DNA of 64,000 nucleotides from an uncultured Thalassotalea sp. (GTDB lineage: Bacteria > Pseudomonadota > Gammaproteobacteria > Enterobacterales > Alteromonadaceae), in assembly GCA_947492575.1 (NCBI GenBank), contig CANLNK010000012.1, positions 32,095 through 96,094 of the forward strand, written 5' to 3'. The notes below the pieces were generated by a model. The model did no database searches, had not been told where the DNA came from, and was given only the letters and a program-made list of their open reading frames with translations. A program made the position numbers and the translations under genes. Positions 31,771-40,890 of the stretch are shown piece after piece; within the stretch, counting starts at the first letter, position 1; each line of letters starts with the position of its first letter.

Positions 31771-32979
31771 ATGGCTTTGTCTTTTATGCGATTTAAACTC
31801 GGTCCGGGTATATTAATTACCGGTGCATTTATTGGTCCTGGCACTATTACCACGGCAAGCTTAGCTGGCGCTAATTTCGGTTTTGCGTTGCTTTGGGCAG
31901 TTATCTTCTCTGCTTTGGCAACCTACGTACTACAGGAGATGTCTGGTCGTTTAGGTCTCGCAACAGGGCAAGGGTTACCAGAAGCGATTAAGCGTTCTAT
32001 TACAACCCCTATGATGCAAAAGCTTGCGCTTATTCTGGTTGTTGCTGCCATTGGTATCGGTAATGCAGCTTATGAGGCGGGCAATATCATTGGCGCTTCT
32101 GTCGGTTTAAACGCCATCATTGATTTGGGGGCAACGGCCTGGTCACTTATCGTTGCAGCAATAGCTGGTGCGTTATTGTGGTTTGGGCATTACAAGGTGT
32201 TGGAAAAAGCATTTACCGTTTTAGTGCTGTTAATGTCTCTCGTATTTATAACTACACTAGTTTTGAGCAAGCCAGATCTTGGGTTGATGGCAAAGGGGAT
32301 CGTGCCGTCTATGCCTTCAGGTTCTGTGTTAACAATACTAGCGCTAGTAGGTACTACGCTAGTTCCTTACAATTTATTCCTCCACGCCAGTATGGTGCGC
32401 GAAAAGTGGCAAACTACTGAACGTGGTCAAGCTATTCAAGAAAGTCGGCAAGATACCGCGCTGTCGATAAGCTTAGGTGCATTGGTTACCTTAGCTATTG
32501 TTGGTACTTCGGCTAGTGCATTTTTTAATGCTGGCGTAGAAATCAATGTGGCTAATATCTCTCAGCAGTTACAGCCTGTACTTGGCGATTTTGCACGTTA
32601 CTTTTTTGCACTTGGTATATTCGCTGCCGGTATTACGAGTGCTATTGCAGCTCCTTTGGCGGCAAGCTTCGCGGTTTGTGGTGCTATGGGCTGGTCTACA
32701 GACTTAAAGCAAACAAAGTTTCGCTTGGTATGGTTGGTCGTACTTGGTTGCGGAGCGTTATTTTCGACGCTGGGTATTAAGCCAATGGTCGCGATTTTAT
32801 TCGCACAGGCTGCCAACGGCTTGTTGTTGCCATTTGTCGCTATCTTCTTATTGATCGCTATGAATAACCAAACACTGTTGGGCAAATTCAAAAATACGAA
32901 AATGAATAATCTGTTTGGCGCCTTTTTTGTGATAGCAGTAAGTGCGTTAGGGTTATATAAACTTGCTGGCTTATTTTAA
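31771..32979 (+). CDS. NRAMP-family transporter, divergent
   Basis: The 402-residue protein has about 11 membrane helices and follows the NRAMP fold (GPGILITGAFIGPGTITTASLAGANFGFALLW at the start). Classic manganese/iron transporters have DPGN in helix 1 and MPH in helix 6. Here the same positions read GPGT (residues 22-25) and VPY (198-200, in GTTLVPYNLFLHASMV), so the metal-binding Asp, Asn and Met are all replaced. It is a clear family member, but the substrate may not be a divalent metal. It is a single-gene unit. Confidence 0.85.
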   Translation: MALSFMRFKLGPGILITGAFIGPGTITTASLAGANFGFALLWAVIFSALATYVLQEMSGRLGLATGQGLPEAIKRSITTPMMQKLALILVVAAIGIGNAAYEAGNIIGASVGLNAIIDLGATAWSLIVAAIAGALLWFGHYKVLEKAFTVLVLLMSLVFITTLVLSKPDLGLMAKGIVPSMPSGSVLTILALVGTTLVPYNLFLHASMVREKWQTTERGQAIQESRQDTALSISLGALVTLAIVGTSASAFFNAGVEINVANISQQLQPVLGDFARYFFALGIFAAGITSAIAAPLAASFAVCGAMGWSTDLKQTKFRLVWLVVLGCGALFSTLGIKPMVAILFAQAANGLLLPFVAIFLLIAMNNQTLLGKFKNTKMNNLFGAFFVIAVSALGLYKLAGLF

Positions 32980-33090
32980 GCGCTGATATCTAACTTTTTA
33001 GATTTAGTGCTATTTTGGACACTTTAGCCATATTTTGGCTACAGCAGACTTTATAAAATGTGAACATAAATGTAGTAGAAGGATTTTTTT

Positions 33091-33828
33091 ATGTTCTCCC
33101 TTTTCAAAAAAAGTTTTAAAAAAGGTATCAAACAAGTTGTTGCTGTTTGGCTTGCCTTTACTGCTGTCAATATCGCTAGCGCTAATTTAATTACTAACGG
33201 TAGCTTTGAACAATTAACGTTTGACGACAATTCAACATCGCATGGTCAAGTAAATAACCGTTATTTAAGTGATTTCGAAAATATGAACTCAGGCTGGGAT
33301 GTCTTTAGCATTATTCCGGGCTGGGAAACGACTTTTGGTAGTGGTATTGAAATTCAAAAGCATGTTGTTACCAATGCACAGCATGGTCATAACCATGTTG
33401 AGCTAGACTCTCACCCAGGTGGTGCGTCGAACTCAATGATGCAGCAAACGTTAGAATCTTTGGTTGTTGGTAATCAGTACCAGCTAGAGTTTTTCTACAA
33501 GCCTAGAACAAATAACCAAAACGACAACGGTATAAATGTTTATTGGTACGACTCGTTAGTTGACTTCGATTCTAGCATTGATCCGCTTTATTCTGTTGAC
33601 GGTGTGCGTCGTGATGCTAACGGTTGGCAAGTACAAACGGTTTCATTCACAGCAACCTCTGAAGATATGACCTTAGGCTTTGCGTCATTTGGTCAGCAAA
33701 ACAGACTTGGTGGTTTAATTGATAACGTGTCGCTAGTTGCGGTACCTGAACCGTCAATGATTGTGCTATTGATACTGGCGGTATTAGCCATGATGTCCAA
33801 AAAAGCACGTATCGGACGACGCGCTTAA
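33091..33828 (+). CDS. PEP-CTERM sorting domain protein
   Basis: The 245-residue exported protein has a signal peptide (VVAVWLAFTAVNIASA, cleavage near 31) and a beta-rich domain starting LITNGSFEQ, as in carbohydrate-binding-like PEP-CTERM proteins. Its C-terminus carries VPEPSMIVLLILAVLAMMSKKARIGRR: the PEP motif, a membrane helix and a basic tail. An exosortase (EpsH/XrtA type) encoded elsewhere should process it, usually in connection with extracellular polysaccharide. GAAGGA precedes the ATG. Confidence 0.9.
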   Translation: MFSLFKKSFKKGIKQVVAVWLAFTAVNIASANLITNGSFEQLTFDDNSTSHGQVNNRYLSDFENMNSGWDVFSIIPGWETTFGSGIEIQKHVVTNAQHGHNHVELDSHPGGASNSMMQQTLESLVVGNQYQLEFFYKPRTNNQNDNGINVYWYDSLVDFDSSIDPLYSVDGVRRDANGWQVQTVSFTATSEDMTLGFASFGQQNRLGGLIDNVSLVAVPEPSMIVLLILAVLAMMSKKARIGRRA

Positions 33829-33900
33829 TCTACATATATTATGCTTTCTCATTGAGTGACAGCCCCCACAACTTGTCATTCTTTGGGGAAGCAATTCTAG

Positions 33901-35058
33901 CTATTCCGTAAACTGCAGTTCTGCAGCGATTTCTTCAAACCCTTCAATATTAAGTAACTCGGCCTTTTCGACTAGATCTTCAACCGTTTCATGCCCTGTT
34001 GCATAACGATATAAACAGTTAAAAATCAGCAATAAAATATCGTCATGTGTTGTCGCTTTAGCTTTACCTTGGCACACTTGTTCTAGGTGATGAAGCTGTT
34101 TGATGACTTGCGCGTCAATGTGCCAAAGAGACAAGAGCAATGAAGAGCTGGCAAATAAGCTTACCTTCAAGCTTTTACGCAAGTGATTGTTAAGGCTGGA
34201 TATATCATCAATCCCTTGAACGCTGTGACGCACCAATTGATGAATGCTCGTATCCTCTTGAGTTAGCAACAAAACCCCGAACAAACCAAATGCAAGTACT
34301 TGCTCATCTAGCGTGTTCTGTAAAAACGCGTGATGTTGTGTAGACTGACGAACTTTTTGGAAAAGCTTAGGTGCAAAAACAAATGCTGCGGTATAGCGCA
34401 TGAGCACAAGCGGATCGACCTTTTCTGCCATCGCGTCATTTAACGCATAGACGACCGCTAAATTGATCACCGTATTTATCCCTAAGTTACGGCTGATCGC
34501 CTCCTTAACTCCACTAGGGGTTTTCCCGTACACTGCTTTACTGGCTTGGCCTATGACACGAGCAGATAATATCGGGTCTTGATTAACGATCTTTGTGATG
34601 ACTTCTAAATCTAGACTATCTTGCTCTTTTTCTTTGAGTAATTGTTTGCAGCTTTTGGGCATCGGCGTGAGGTTTTTAGCTGCGGCGACCAAGTCTTTTT
34701 GATACCCCAGCGCACTATGCTGAATAGACAACTCTCTAAACTGGTGCGGCGTTAGTCCGAACTTTTGTCTAAACGCGCGCTCAAACGTAGCGCGCTCTGA
34801 ATAGCCTAATGAGATGGCAAGTTTATCTATTTTGTCTTGCTTAGTGAGTAACGCTCTGACACATAGTTCATTGAGATACTTTTGTTGAATCAGCTTAAAG
34901 CTCGTTTCTTCTTGGGCTAGCTTTCGTCGAAATGAAGTGGCGCTCATCGCAACAACTTTTGCGCACTCGTTAATCGTAAGTGCTGCAGGAATAGCAGATT
35001 GCTTAAGTACCTTTCCCACGGTTTCTGAGAGCAGAGGAGCGTTATCGGTGGCGTTCAT
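33901..35058 (-). CDS. AraC-type HTH regulator fused to an HDOD-like domain
   Basis: In the 385-residue protein the AraC DNA-binding domain is N-terminal (about 25-105), ending with the family signature ISLGYSERATFERAFRQKFGLTPHQFR. It is followed by about 270 residues that look like an HDOD domain (LTPMPKSCKQLLKEKEQDSLDLEVITKIVNQDPILSARVIGQASKAVYG, then ISRNLGINTVINLAVVYAL). HDOD is a degenerate HD domain found in signalling proteins. The domain order is unusual, since AraC HTHs are normally C-terminal. No target gene is evident. Confidence 0.8.
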   Translation of the reverse strand: MNATDNAPLLSETVGKVLKQSAIPAALTINECAKVVAMSATSFRRKLAQEETSFKLIQQKYLNELCVRALLTKQDKIDKLAISLGYSERATFERAFRQKFGLTPHQFRELSIQHSALGYQKDLVAAAKNLTPMPKSCKQLLKEKEQDSLDLEVITKIVNQDPILSARVIGQASKAVYGKTPSGVKEAISRNLGINTVINLAVVYALNDAMAEKVDPLVLMRYTAAFVFAPKLFQKVRQSTQHHAFLQNTLDEQVLAFGLFGVLLLTQEDTSIHQLVRHSVQGIDDISSLNNHLRKSLKVSLFASSSLLLSLWHIDAQVIKQLHHLEQVCQGKAKATTHDDILLLIFNCLYRYATGHETVEDLVEKAELLNIEGFEEIAAELQFTE

Positions 35059-35143
35059 TTCAATCTAACGTAATGACAAGAATGAACGAATTATCTAAAT
35101 TTTATCCAGCAATAACAACTCTCTAATTCAGAATTGCGGATTT

Positions 35144-35408
35144 ATACCAGTTGAATTAAATATTTAATCATTCAGCGAGAATTAAAAGGCTTATAGGCAA
35201 GGCATTGATTGCAGAGAATGGTTACTCCCTTGTCAAAATCAATAACGCAGCATATAAGCCTTTTAAACTCGCCCTCTGGGAGCTTGTCAGGAAAGTGTTA
35301 ATTTCACAAATTTCCTTGTTGGAGAATGACTACAACAGCATAAATTTGCTTTATTCTAACTTCCCTGACATAGCTCTGAAGTGGTTAAATATTTATTTCA
35401 ATTGGTAT
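35144..35408. mobile_element. MITE-like element of two hairpins with terminal inverted repeats
   Basis: The ends ATACCAGTTGAATTAAATAT and the reverse complement of the right end (ATACCAATTGAAATAAATAT) match at 18 of 20 positions. Inside are two separate inverted repeats: TTAAAAGGCTTATA at 35182-35195 with its exact complement at 35253-35266, and GAGCTTGTCAGG at 35280-35291 with a near complement at 35364-35376. No transposase is present. It ends four bases from the puuE stop. A target-site duplication is not clear. Confidence 0.7.
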
Positions 35409-35411
35409 TGG

Positions 35412-36362
35412 TCACTTGAAGGGGTGCTCTTTATGCCAATGCTCGGCAATATCTATGCGTCGAGCAAACCACACGTCGTCGAACGATTGAGCGTACTGAA
35501 AGAACTTCTCGAGCGATTTGATACGGCCGGGTCTGCCAATTAAACGACAGTGAAGACCAATCGATAGCATTTTAGGTGTGTTTTCGCCATTTGGATCGCC
35601 TTCCTCGTAAAGCGCGTCAAAAGCATCTTTCAAATAGTTGAAGAATTGATCGCCAGCATTAAAACCTTGTACGGCAGCAAATCGCATATCGTTGGTATCT
35701 AAGGTGTATGGGACAATAAGCTGAGGTTTATTGTCGACAACGCGCCAAAATGGCAGGTCGTCACTATAATCATCTGCATCGTAAACAAAGCCGCCGTTCT
35801 CAGCGACTAACTTACCTGTATTTGGGCTAGTGCGACCGGTATACCAGCCTTTCGGCTTTTCACCGGTTATTTGCTCGACAATATCAATCGCCGCTTTCAT
35901 GTGCTGGCGCTCTGTGTCGATATCTACGTCTTGATAATTTATCCAACGCAAACCATGACTACAGATTTCATGCCCTTGCTCTATACAAGCTTTGGCAACC
36001 TCAGGGTGACGTTTTAGTGCCATCGCGACAGCAAATACGGTGATCGGGATATTATATTTTTCAAACAGGCGCAGCAGACGCCATACACCCGCTCGGCTGC
36101 CATATTCGTATATCGATTCCATACACATATGGCGGTCTTCGACATGAGGTGCGCTAATAATCTCGGACAAAAACGTTTCTGCAGCAGGATCGCCATGGAG
36201 GACTGAATTTTCACCGCCCTCCTCGTAGTTCATTACCACCTGAATCGCGATTCTAGCGTTATTCGGCCAATTTGCATGTGGCGGCTTGCTGCCATAGCCC
36301 TTCATATCTCTTGGATAGTGTGGATAAGTATTGTAGCGGCTATCCGCTGAACTTCTCGTCAT
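35412..36362 (-). CDS. puuE: Allantoinase PuuE (polysaccharide deacetylase family)
   Basis: PuuE hydrolyses allantoin to allantoate and belongs to the NodB/polysaccharide deacetylase fold rather than the amidohydrolase allantoinases. The protein (316 residues from ATG 36362) shows the family N-terminus YPRDMKGYGSKPPHANWPNNARIAIQVVMNYEEGGENSVLHGD, then CSHGLRWINYQD and GWYTGRTSPNT. AGGAG lies six bases before the ATG. It is the last gene of the eight-gene purine unit and directly abuts puuD. A MITE sits just past its stop. Confidence 0.93.
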   Translation of the reverse strand: MTRSSADSRYNTYPHYPRDMKGYGSKPPHANWPNNARIAIQVVMNYEEGGENSVLHGDPAAETFLSEIISAPHVEDRHMCMESIYEYGSRAGVWRLLRLFEKYNIPITVFAVAMALKRHPEVAKACIEQGHEICSHGLRWINYQDVDIDTERQHMKAAIDIVEQITGEKPKGWYTGRTSPNTGKLVAENGGFVYDADDYSDDLPFWRVVDNKPQLIVPYTLDTNDMRFAAVQGFNAGDQFFNYLKDAFDALYEEGDPNGENTPKMLSIGLHCRLIGRPGRIKSLEKFFQYAQSFDDVWFARRIDIAEHWHKEHPFK

Positions 36363-36365
36363 CAC

Positions 36366-37592
36366 CTACTCCTTATTTTGCTGCGCTAGCCATTGTGCCA
36401 ATTCGGCACGTTCTTGGTCACTCATTTTGGTAAGGTTGCCCAGTGGCATGTCTTTAGTGACAATGGCACGACTGTGAATAAGTCCCATCATTTTGCGAGC
36501 ATCATCCAGCGAGTCCAATACAAAGCCATTAGGGGCTGCACTGAACATCTTAGAACGCGGTGATTGGCTGTGACATTCAGTACAGTGGCGGTCGATGATT
36601 TGCCATGCTTGGTCATTGGAAACTAGTGATTGCAATTGCGTGGTGTTAGTTGAGCTGTTTGCTTGAGGTTTTTTAGTTTCTAGTAAGTGCCAAGGAGCGA
36701 CTGCTAGCATGAGTATGAAAAATGCCGCCATACCGCTGACTAACACTTGTGGCTTGTAGACACCTTGATGTTTGAGATTGAAAAAATGGCGAATCCACAT
36801 ACCAATAACAAACAATGCCACAAGAATTAGCCAGCCAAAATCATGACTGAAGGTGAACGACGCATGGTTACTGATCATGATAAAAATAATCGGCAACGTG
36901 GCGTAGTTATTATGCACGGATACTTGCTTTGCATTGAGCCCTGGCGTCGGATCAGGTATGCGACCAGCTTCAACTTCAGCAACCATATAGCGTTGGCTTG
37001 GCATGATAATGTGGTAAACATTACCCGCCATACAGGTACCAATTAACGCACCTATGTGAATATACACCGCACGGTCGGTAAAGACTTTATCTAAACCCCA
37101 TGCAAAGAGTGCGATTAGCAAAATTATGGTAAAAGTAAATGCTAATCCATTCTTAACCAGTGGGCTTTTGCACAGTGCTCGGTAAAGCCCATACCCCAGC
37201 GTGATAAAGGCAATCGAACTGGCGATGGCAACAGGTTGGCTTAATTCAGCCTTACTGACATCAATAAGATAAGCTTCAGCGCCTACATAGTAGAGTAAAC
37301 TCAATAATAAAGTGCCGGTTATCCATGTCGTGTAGGCTTCCCATTTAAACCAGTGCAATGTGCTCGGCATTTTCTCTGGGCCATTCTGGTATTTAGCAAC
37401 TTCGTAAAAGCCACCGCCGTGAATAGCCCATAAATCACCGCGAATACCTTTATCTTTTTTCCATTGCGGAGGTTCTTGTAAGTTATTGTCCAGCCAAACA
37501 AAGTAGAATGATGCGCCGATCCAAGCAATACCTGCTACGACATGAAAATAGCGTAAAACTAAGTGAGCGACTTCAAAGAAATAATGTTCCAT
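36366..37592 (-). CDS. puuD: Membrane urate hydroxylase PuuD with C-terminal cytochrome c domain
   Basis: PuuD oxidises urate to 5-hydroxyisourate and passes electrons to its own cytochrome c rather than making hydrogen peroxide. The 408 residues have about eight membrane helices (DUF989-type urate oxidase, starting HYFFEVAHLVLRYFHVVAGIAWIGASFYFVW) and a C-terminal haem site CTECH (in IIDRHCTECHSQSPRSKMF). The gene lies between guaD and puuE, as expected for this pathway, and no soluble uricase is present. Confidence 0.93.
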   Translation of the reverse strand: MEHYFFEVAHLVLRYFHVVAGIAWIGASFYFVWLDNNLQEPPQWKKDKGIRGDLWAIHGGGFYEVAKYQNGPEKMPSTLHWFKWEAYTTWITGTLLLSLLYYVGAEAYLIDVSKAELSQPVAIASSIAFITLGYGLYRALCKSPLVKNGLAFTFTIILLIALFAWGLDKVFTDRAVYIHIGALIGTCMAGNVYHIIMPSQRYMVAEVEAGRIPDPTPGLNAKQVSVHNNYATLPIIFIMISNHASFTFSHDFGWLILVALFVIGMWIRHFFNLKHQGVYKPQVLVSGMAAFFILMLAVAPWHLLETKKPQANSSTNTTQLQSLVSNDQAWQIIDRHCTECHSQSPRSKMFSAAPNGFVLDSLDDARKMMGLIHSRAIVTKDMPLGNLTKMSDQERAELAQWLAQQNKE

Positions 37593-37615
37593 TAGCGTTT
37601 AAATACTCTCTTTTA

Positions 37616-38962
37616 TTAGCTGGTCTTTTCGACAAACTGTGGTGTGCGATCACGGCGGTATTGGTTTTCGCCGAGAATATAGGTCGCTTCAATACAACGA
37701 TCGTCACCTAACATCATTAAGGCGAAAAGACGTTCATGTAAGGTTTTGGTTTTTGCGAGTCTGAACTTAATAAATGGTGTAGCTTCGCTATCAAGCACGA
37801 TAAAGTCCGCTTCACAGCCTTTATTAAAGTTACCGATAGTGCCTTCTAAATCGAGCGCTCTAGCACCGCCAAGCGTTGCTAGATACAGTCCTTTAAAGGC
37901 TGAGAACTTTTCACCTTGAAGCTGCTGAATTTTGTATGCCTCGTTACCAGTTTGAAGCATTGAAAAGCTGGTACCTGCGCCTACGTCTGTGCCCATGCCG
38001 ACGCGAACACCATGCTTCTCACAAGCTTTTAAGTTGAATAGACCAGAGCCTAAAAATAGATTTGACGTTGAGCAGTGAGCAATGGCTGCGTCGTTATCTG
38101 CAATACAATCAAGTTCTCGTTCAGATAAGTGAATACCGTGAGCAAAAACGGCCCGCTTTCGTACCAGCCCTGCATCTTCATAGACACCAAGGTAATCGGC
38201 TGATTCTGGGAAAAGTTCTTTTACCCATGCACATTCATCTTTGTTTTCAGATAAGTGAGTATGCAAATACGTATCCGAGTACTCTTCTAGTAGTTGGCCG
38301 CATTTCTTTAGCTGTTCGGGCGTTGATGTTGGTGCAAAGCGTGGCGTGACCGCGTAGCTTAAGCGATCAACGTTATGCCATTTCTCGATCAGTTCCTTGG
38401 ATTCTTGGTAGCCAGATTCCGCACAATCAGATAAATCGTCAGGACAGTTTCTGTCCATCATGACTTTGCCGGCAATCATTCTCAGTTTACGTTGTTGTGC
38501 TTCTGAGAAAAATGCATCGACAGATTGCGGGTGAACGGTACCAAAAACCAGTGCTGTAGTCGTGCCGTTGCGCAAAAGTTCATTGATAAAGTGTTTAGAT
38601 ACTTTGCTGGCATATGCGCGATCTGAAAATTTCTTCTCAGTTGGGAAGGCATACTCAGTTAACCACTCAAGTAGCTGCTCTCCGTAAGCACCGATCATCT
38701 CAGTTTGTGGCAAGTGTATGTGAGTGTCTATCATTCCCGGCATAATAAGTTTGCCGTCGTAGCGTACCACGTCTATCGACTCAGCTTGGCTTTCCAATTG
38801 AGGAAAAATATCTTTTTCAAAGCCAAGTTGGGTGACTTTCCCCGCTTCAATAACTAATGCCCCTTTCGGGAAAAAACGATGTGCTTTGTCGCCTGCAATT
38901 GCTGGGTCTTCAATAAAATCTAGAATGTCGCCACAGATGACGCGAGTATTGCAATGACTCAA
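37616..38962 (-). CDS. guaD: Guanine deaminase
   Basis: GuaD converts guanine to xanthine. The 448-residue amidohydrolase shows the metal-binding DTHIHLPQTEMIGAYGEQLLEWL, the YLHTHLSENKDECAWVKELFP region, FAHGIHLSERE and GMGTDVGAGTSFSML. The start is TTG 38962, two bases after the uraH stop, with GAGG nine bases upstream. Membership of the purine unit fits its supply of xanthine to XdhAB. Confidence 0.95.
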   Translation of the reverse strand: MSHCNTRVICGDILDFIEDPAIAGDKAHRFFPKGALVIEAGKVTQLGFEKDIFPQLESQAESIDVVRYDGKLIMPGMIDTHIHLPQTEMIGAYGEQLLEWLTEYAFPTEKKFSDRAYASKVSKHFINELLRNGTTTALVFGTVHPQSVDAFFSEAQQRKLRMIAGKVMMDRNCPDDLSDCAESGYQESKELIEKWHNVDRLSYAVTPRFAPTSTPEQLKKCGQLLEEYSDTYLHTHLSENKDECAWVKELFPESADYLGVYEDAGLVRKRAVFAHGIHLSERELDCIADNDAAIAHCSTSNLFLGSGLFNLKACEKHGVRVGMGTDVGAGTSFSMLQTGNEAYKIQQLQGEKFSAFKGLYLATLGGARALDLEGTIGNFNKGCEADFIVLDSEATPFIKFRLAKTKTLHERLFALMMLGDDRCIEATYILGENQYRRDRTPQFVEKTS

Positions 38963-38964
38963 GG

Positions 38965-39333
38965 TTAACTGCCTCGGTAAGTAGAATAGCCAAATGGTGA
39001 AAGTAACAGCGGAATATGGTGGTGTCGCTGATCTTGCAGACGGAAACAGATTTCTGCAAAGGGGTAAAATGGCGATGTGTCGCTGTTTTGCTCGGAAATT
39101 TGGCTAAAGTAAGCGTCTAAATCAAATTTAAGTTTATATGTACCAAAATCGATTGATTTATCGGATAGCCAGTCAGCAATGCGCCCGTCTTGATTTGTCG
39201 TGCCTTGAGCGATTTGTTGCCAACTATCATCCGTTAATTGAAATAAAGTGACCGGCACATTTGCCGCCGGTAAGCCTGTAGCGGTATCTAAAATGTGGGT
39301 CGTGATAGGACTTTTATTTACAGCGGTACTCAC
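38965..39333 (-). CDS. uraH: 5-hydroxyisourate hydrolase
   Basis: UraH, a transthyretin-like protein, hydrolyses 5-hydroxyisourate to OHCU. The 122 residues carry ITTHILDTATGLPAANVPVTL at the start, the conserved NQDGRI, and the C-terminal YRGS tetrapeptide that is diagnostic of the enzyme. There is no signal peptide, so it is cytoplasmic. The start is GTG, overlapping the uraD stop by four bases (GTGA), with GGAG eight bases upstream. Confidence 0.95.
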   Translation of the reverse strand: MSTAVNKSPITTHILDTATGLPAANVPVTLFQLTDDSWQQIAQGTTNQDGRIADWLSDKSIDFGTYKLKFDLDAYFSQISEQNSDTSPFYPFAEICFRLQDQRHHHIPLLLSPFGYSTYRGS

Positions 39334-39830
39334 AGCAATTTCTCCAGTCGAATTCGGGTAATTTTTGCTTGCTCTCCTGCGGCGATTGATAGTTCTTTTG
39401 TTCGCTCATTTGGTAATCGTTGTTCGATGAGCGCCAACATTTGCTCAGCGCTCTTACCTGTTGCACAGACAATAAAAATAAAACCAAATTTCGTTAAATA
39501 ATCTTGATTTAAGGTCATCATTTGTTCAAGCACGGCATCGCTTGCCTGCTGCATACCTGATTGTTCATGACCTGCTTTTTCAGCGGTATTAGCATATTTA
39601 GCGCGTAATGTTGAAACATCACCTATTTGTGGGTGTCCTTCAAAAGCGGCTAAGTAATCGGGTTCAGATAATTGTGCCCAAATGGTATCTGCATGCTCAT
39701 ACACTTGTACTTCAGATTCAAAAGGTCGTGCATTCACCATGGCATCTACCCAGCGCGGCGCGACACAACAGGTCTCAAATGCTTTGTATGCGTCGCCAGC
39801 GTTTAAATTGTTGAGTTCATTAAGTGTCAT
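39330..39830 (-). CDS. uraD: OHCU decarboxylase
   Basis: UraD decarboxylates OHCU to give (S)-allantoin. The 166-residue all-helical protein has the catalytic His in FEGHPQIGDVSTL (about 72-84) and FGFIFIVCATGKSAEQML, both conserved in the family. It overlaps xdhC and uraH by four bases each, so translation along the unit is coupled. Confidence 0.95.
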   Translation of the reverse strand: MTLNELNNLNAGDAYKAFETCCVAPRWVDAMVNARPFESEVQVYEHADTIWAQLSEPDYLAAFEGHPQIGDVSTLRAKYANTAEKAGHEQSGMQQASDAVLEQMMTLNQDYLTKFGFIFIVCATGKSAEQMLALIEQRLPNERTKELSIAAGEQAKITRIRLEKLL

Positions 39831-40873
39831 TGATGTTCCTCTTTAACCGACCTTAATTCTGTTGTTTGTGTTGTACTTTTCGGGCGCATAGCTGGCGCGT
39901 TAGGTGTCAATTTGAGTGATTGCTGTAGACTTTGCCACTGTAACCCTTCTCGTTTTTTGGTGCTTGTATTTCCTGCGTGACCTGAGTCAGCTTGGTTTAA
40001 GTCGGCTGGGTTTAATTCAGTATGGGCAGATTGATACAGGTTGATGATCTCACCGGCGATTGAAACAGCAACTTCCATTGGCAGCTTGCCACTGACATTG
40101 CTCAAACCGACGGGGCAGGTCATTTGAGCTATCTGTTCTTGATTGAAGTCTCTGTGCGCTAAGCGATGTTTAAAGCGTTTGGCTTTAGTTTCAGAGCCAA
40201 TAACACCTACCCAACTGGCATTGCCTGCTTTAATTATGGCTTCGGCCAGCGCGAAATCTAACTGATGATTGTGAGTTAAAATGAGGTGCGCCGTGTTATC
40301 AACGGCTATTTTAGCTTGTTCTACGGGCTCTTCATCAACGACTTTGATGACATTCTCAGGCATATGCTCCGGAAAAATATCAGCTCGGCTATCGACCCAA
40401 TTAATACGCACAGGCAATTGCCCAAGAATCGGTATCAATGCTTGGGCGACATGACCAGCACCATAGACGTTAAGTCTCAATTTTTGACAGACCATGGCTT
40501 CAAACATCACCACGGCAGCGCCACCACAGCATTGCCCTAAACTTGCGCCAAGCTGAAAATGAGACAGGTCTTGCGTTGTTTCACCTTGCAGTAATAACTT
40601 ACGGGCATGTTCGATTACTTTGTATTCTAGATGCCCACCGCCGAGTGTGTCGAAAATATCATAGGCGGTTATCACCATTTTGCTGCTTGCTGCACGTGGG
40701 GTCGAGCCTGTTGTACCTACAATTGTCGCGATAACGTAGTCGGTACCTGCTTGTTCTAACTTTGCAATAGCTTGCGACCAGCTCTGCTGATGAAAGCCGC
40801 TAATGCTCTGGTTTAAAGAGCGATTAATTGGCTCGCTTTGCATTTTCTGACTATTTGGCTTGTCTCTATTCAT
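39827..40873 (-). CDS. xdhC: Xanthine dehydrogenase accessory protein XdhC
   Basis: XdhC binds the molybdenum cofactor and delivers it in sulfurated form to XdhB. The protein (348 residues from ATG 40873) shows the N-terminal XdhC domain (YVIATIVGTTGSTPRAASSKMVIT, GGGHLEYKVIEHAR) and the C-terminal Rossmann domain (LNVYGAGHVAQALIPIL, WVGVIGSETKAKRFKHRL). I prefer ATG 40873, with GGAG upstream, over the longer frame that starts inside xdhB. The C-terminus is about 50 residues longer than usual and low in complexity. Confidence 0.92.
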   Translation of the reverse strand: MNRDKPNSQKMQSEPINRSLNQSISGFHQQSWSQAIAKLEQAGTDYVIATIVGTTGSTPRAASSKMVITAYDIFDTLGGGHLEYKVIEHARKLLLQGETTQDLSHFQLGASLGQCCGGAAVVMFEAMVCQKLRLNVYGAGHVAQALIPILGQLPVRINWVDSRADIFPEHMPENVIKVVDEEPVEQAKIAVDNTAHLILTHNHQLDFALAEAIIKAGNASWVGVIGSETKAKRFKHRLAHRDFNQEQIAQMTCPVGLSNVSGKLPMEVAVSIAGEIINLYQSAHTELNPADLNQADSGHAGNTSTKKREGLQWQSLQQSLKLTPNAPAMRPKSTTQTTELRSVKEEHQ

Positions 40874-40890
40874 CAATGTTGCTCCACTCT

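Noticed and set aside
35205..35543. 112-codon open frame starting with TTG
   Set aside because: It runs through the inverted repeats of the MITE-like element and then antisense into the end of puuE; it has no ribosome site and no family resemblance.
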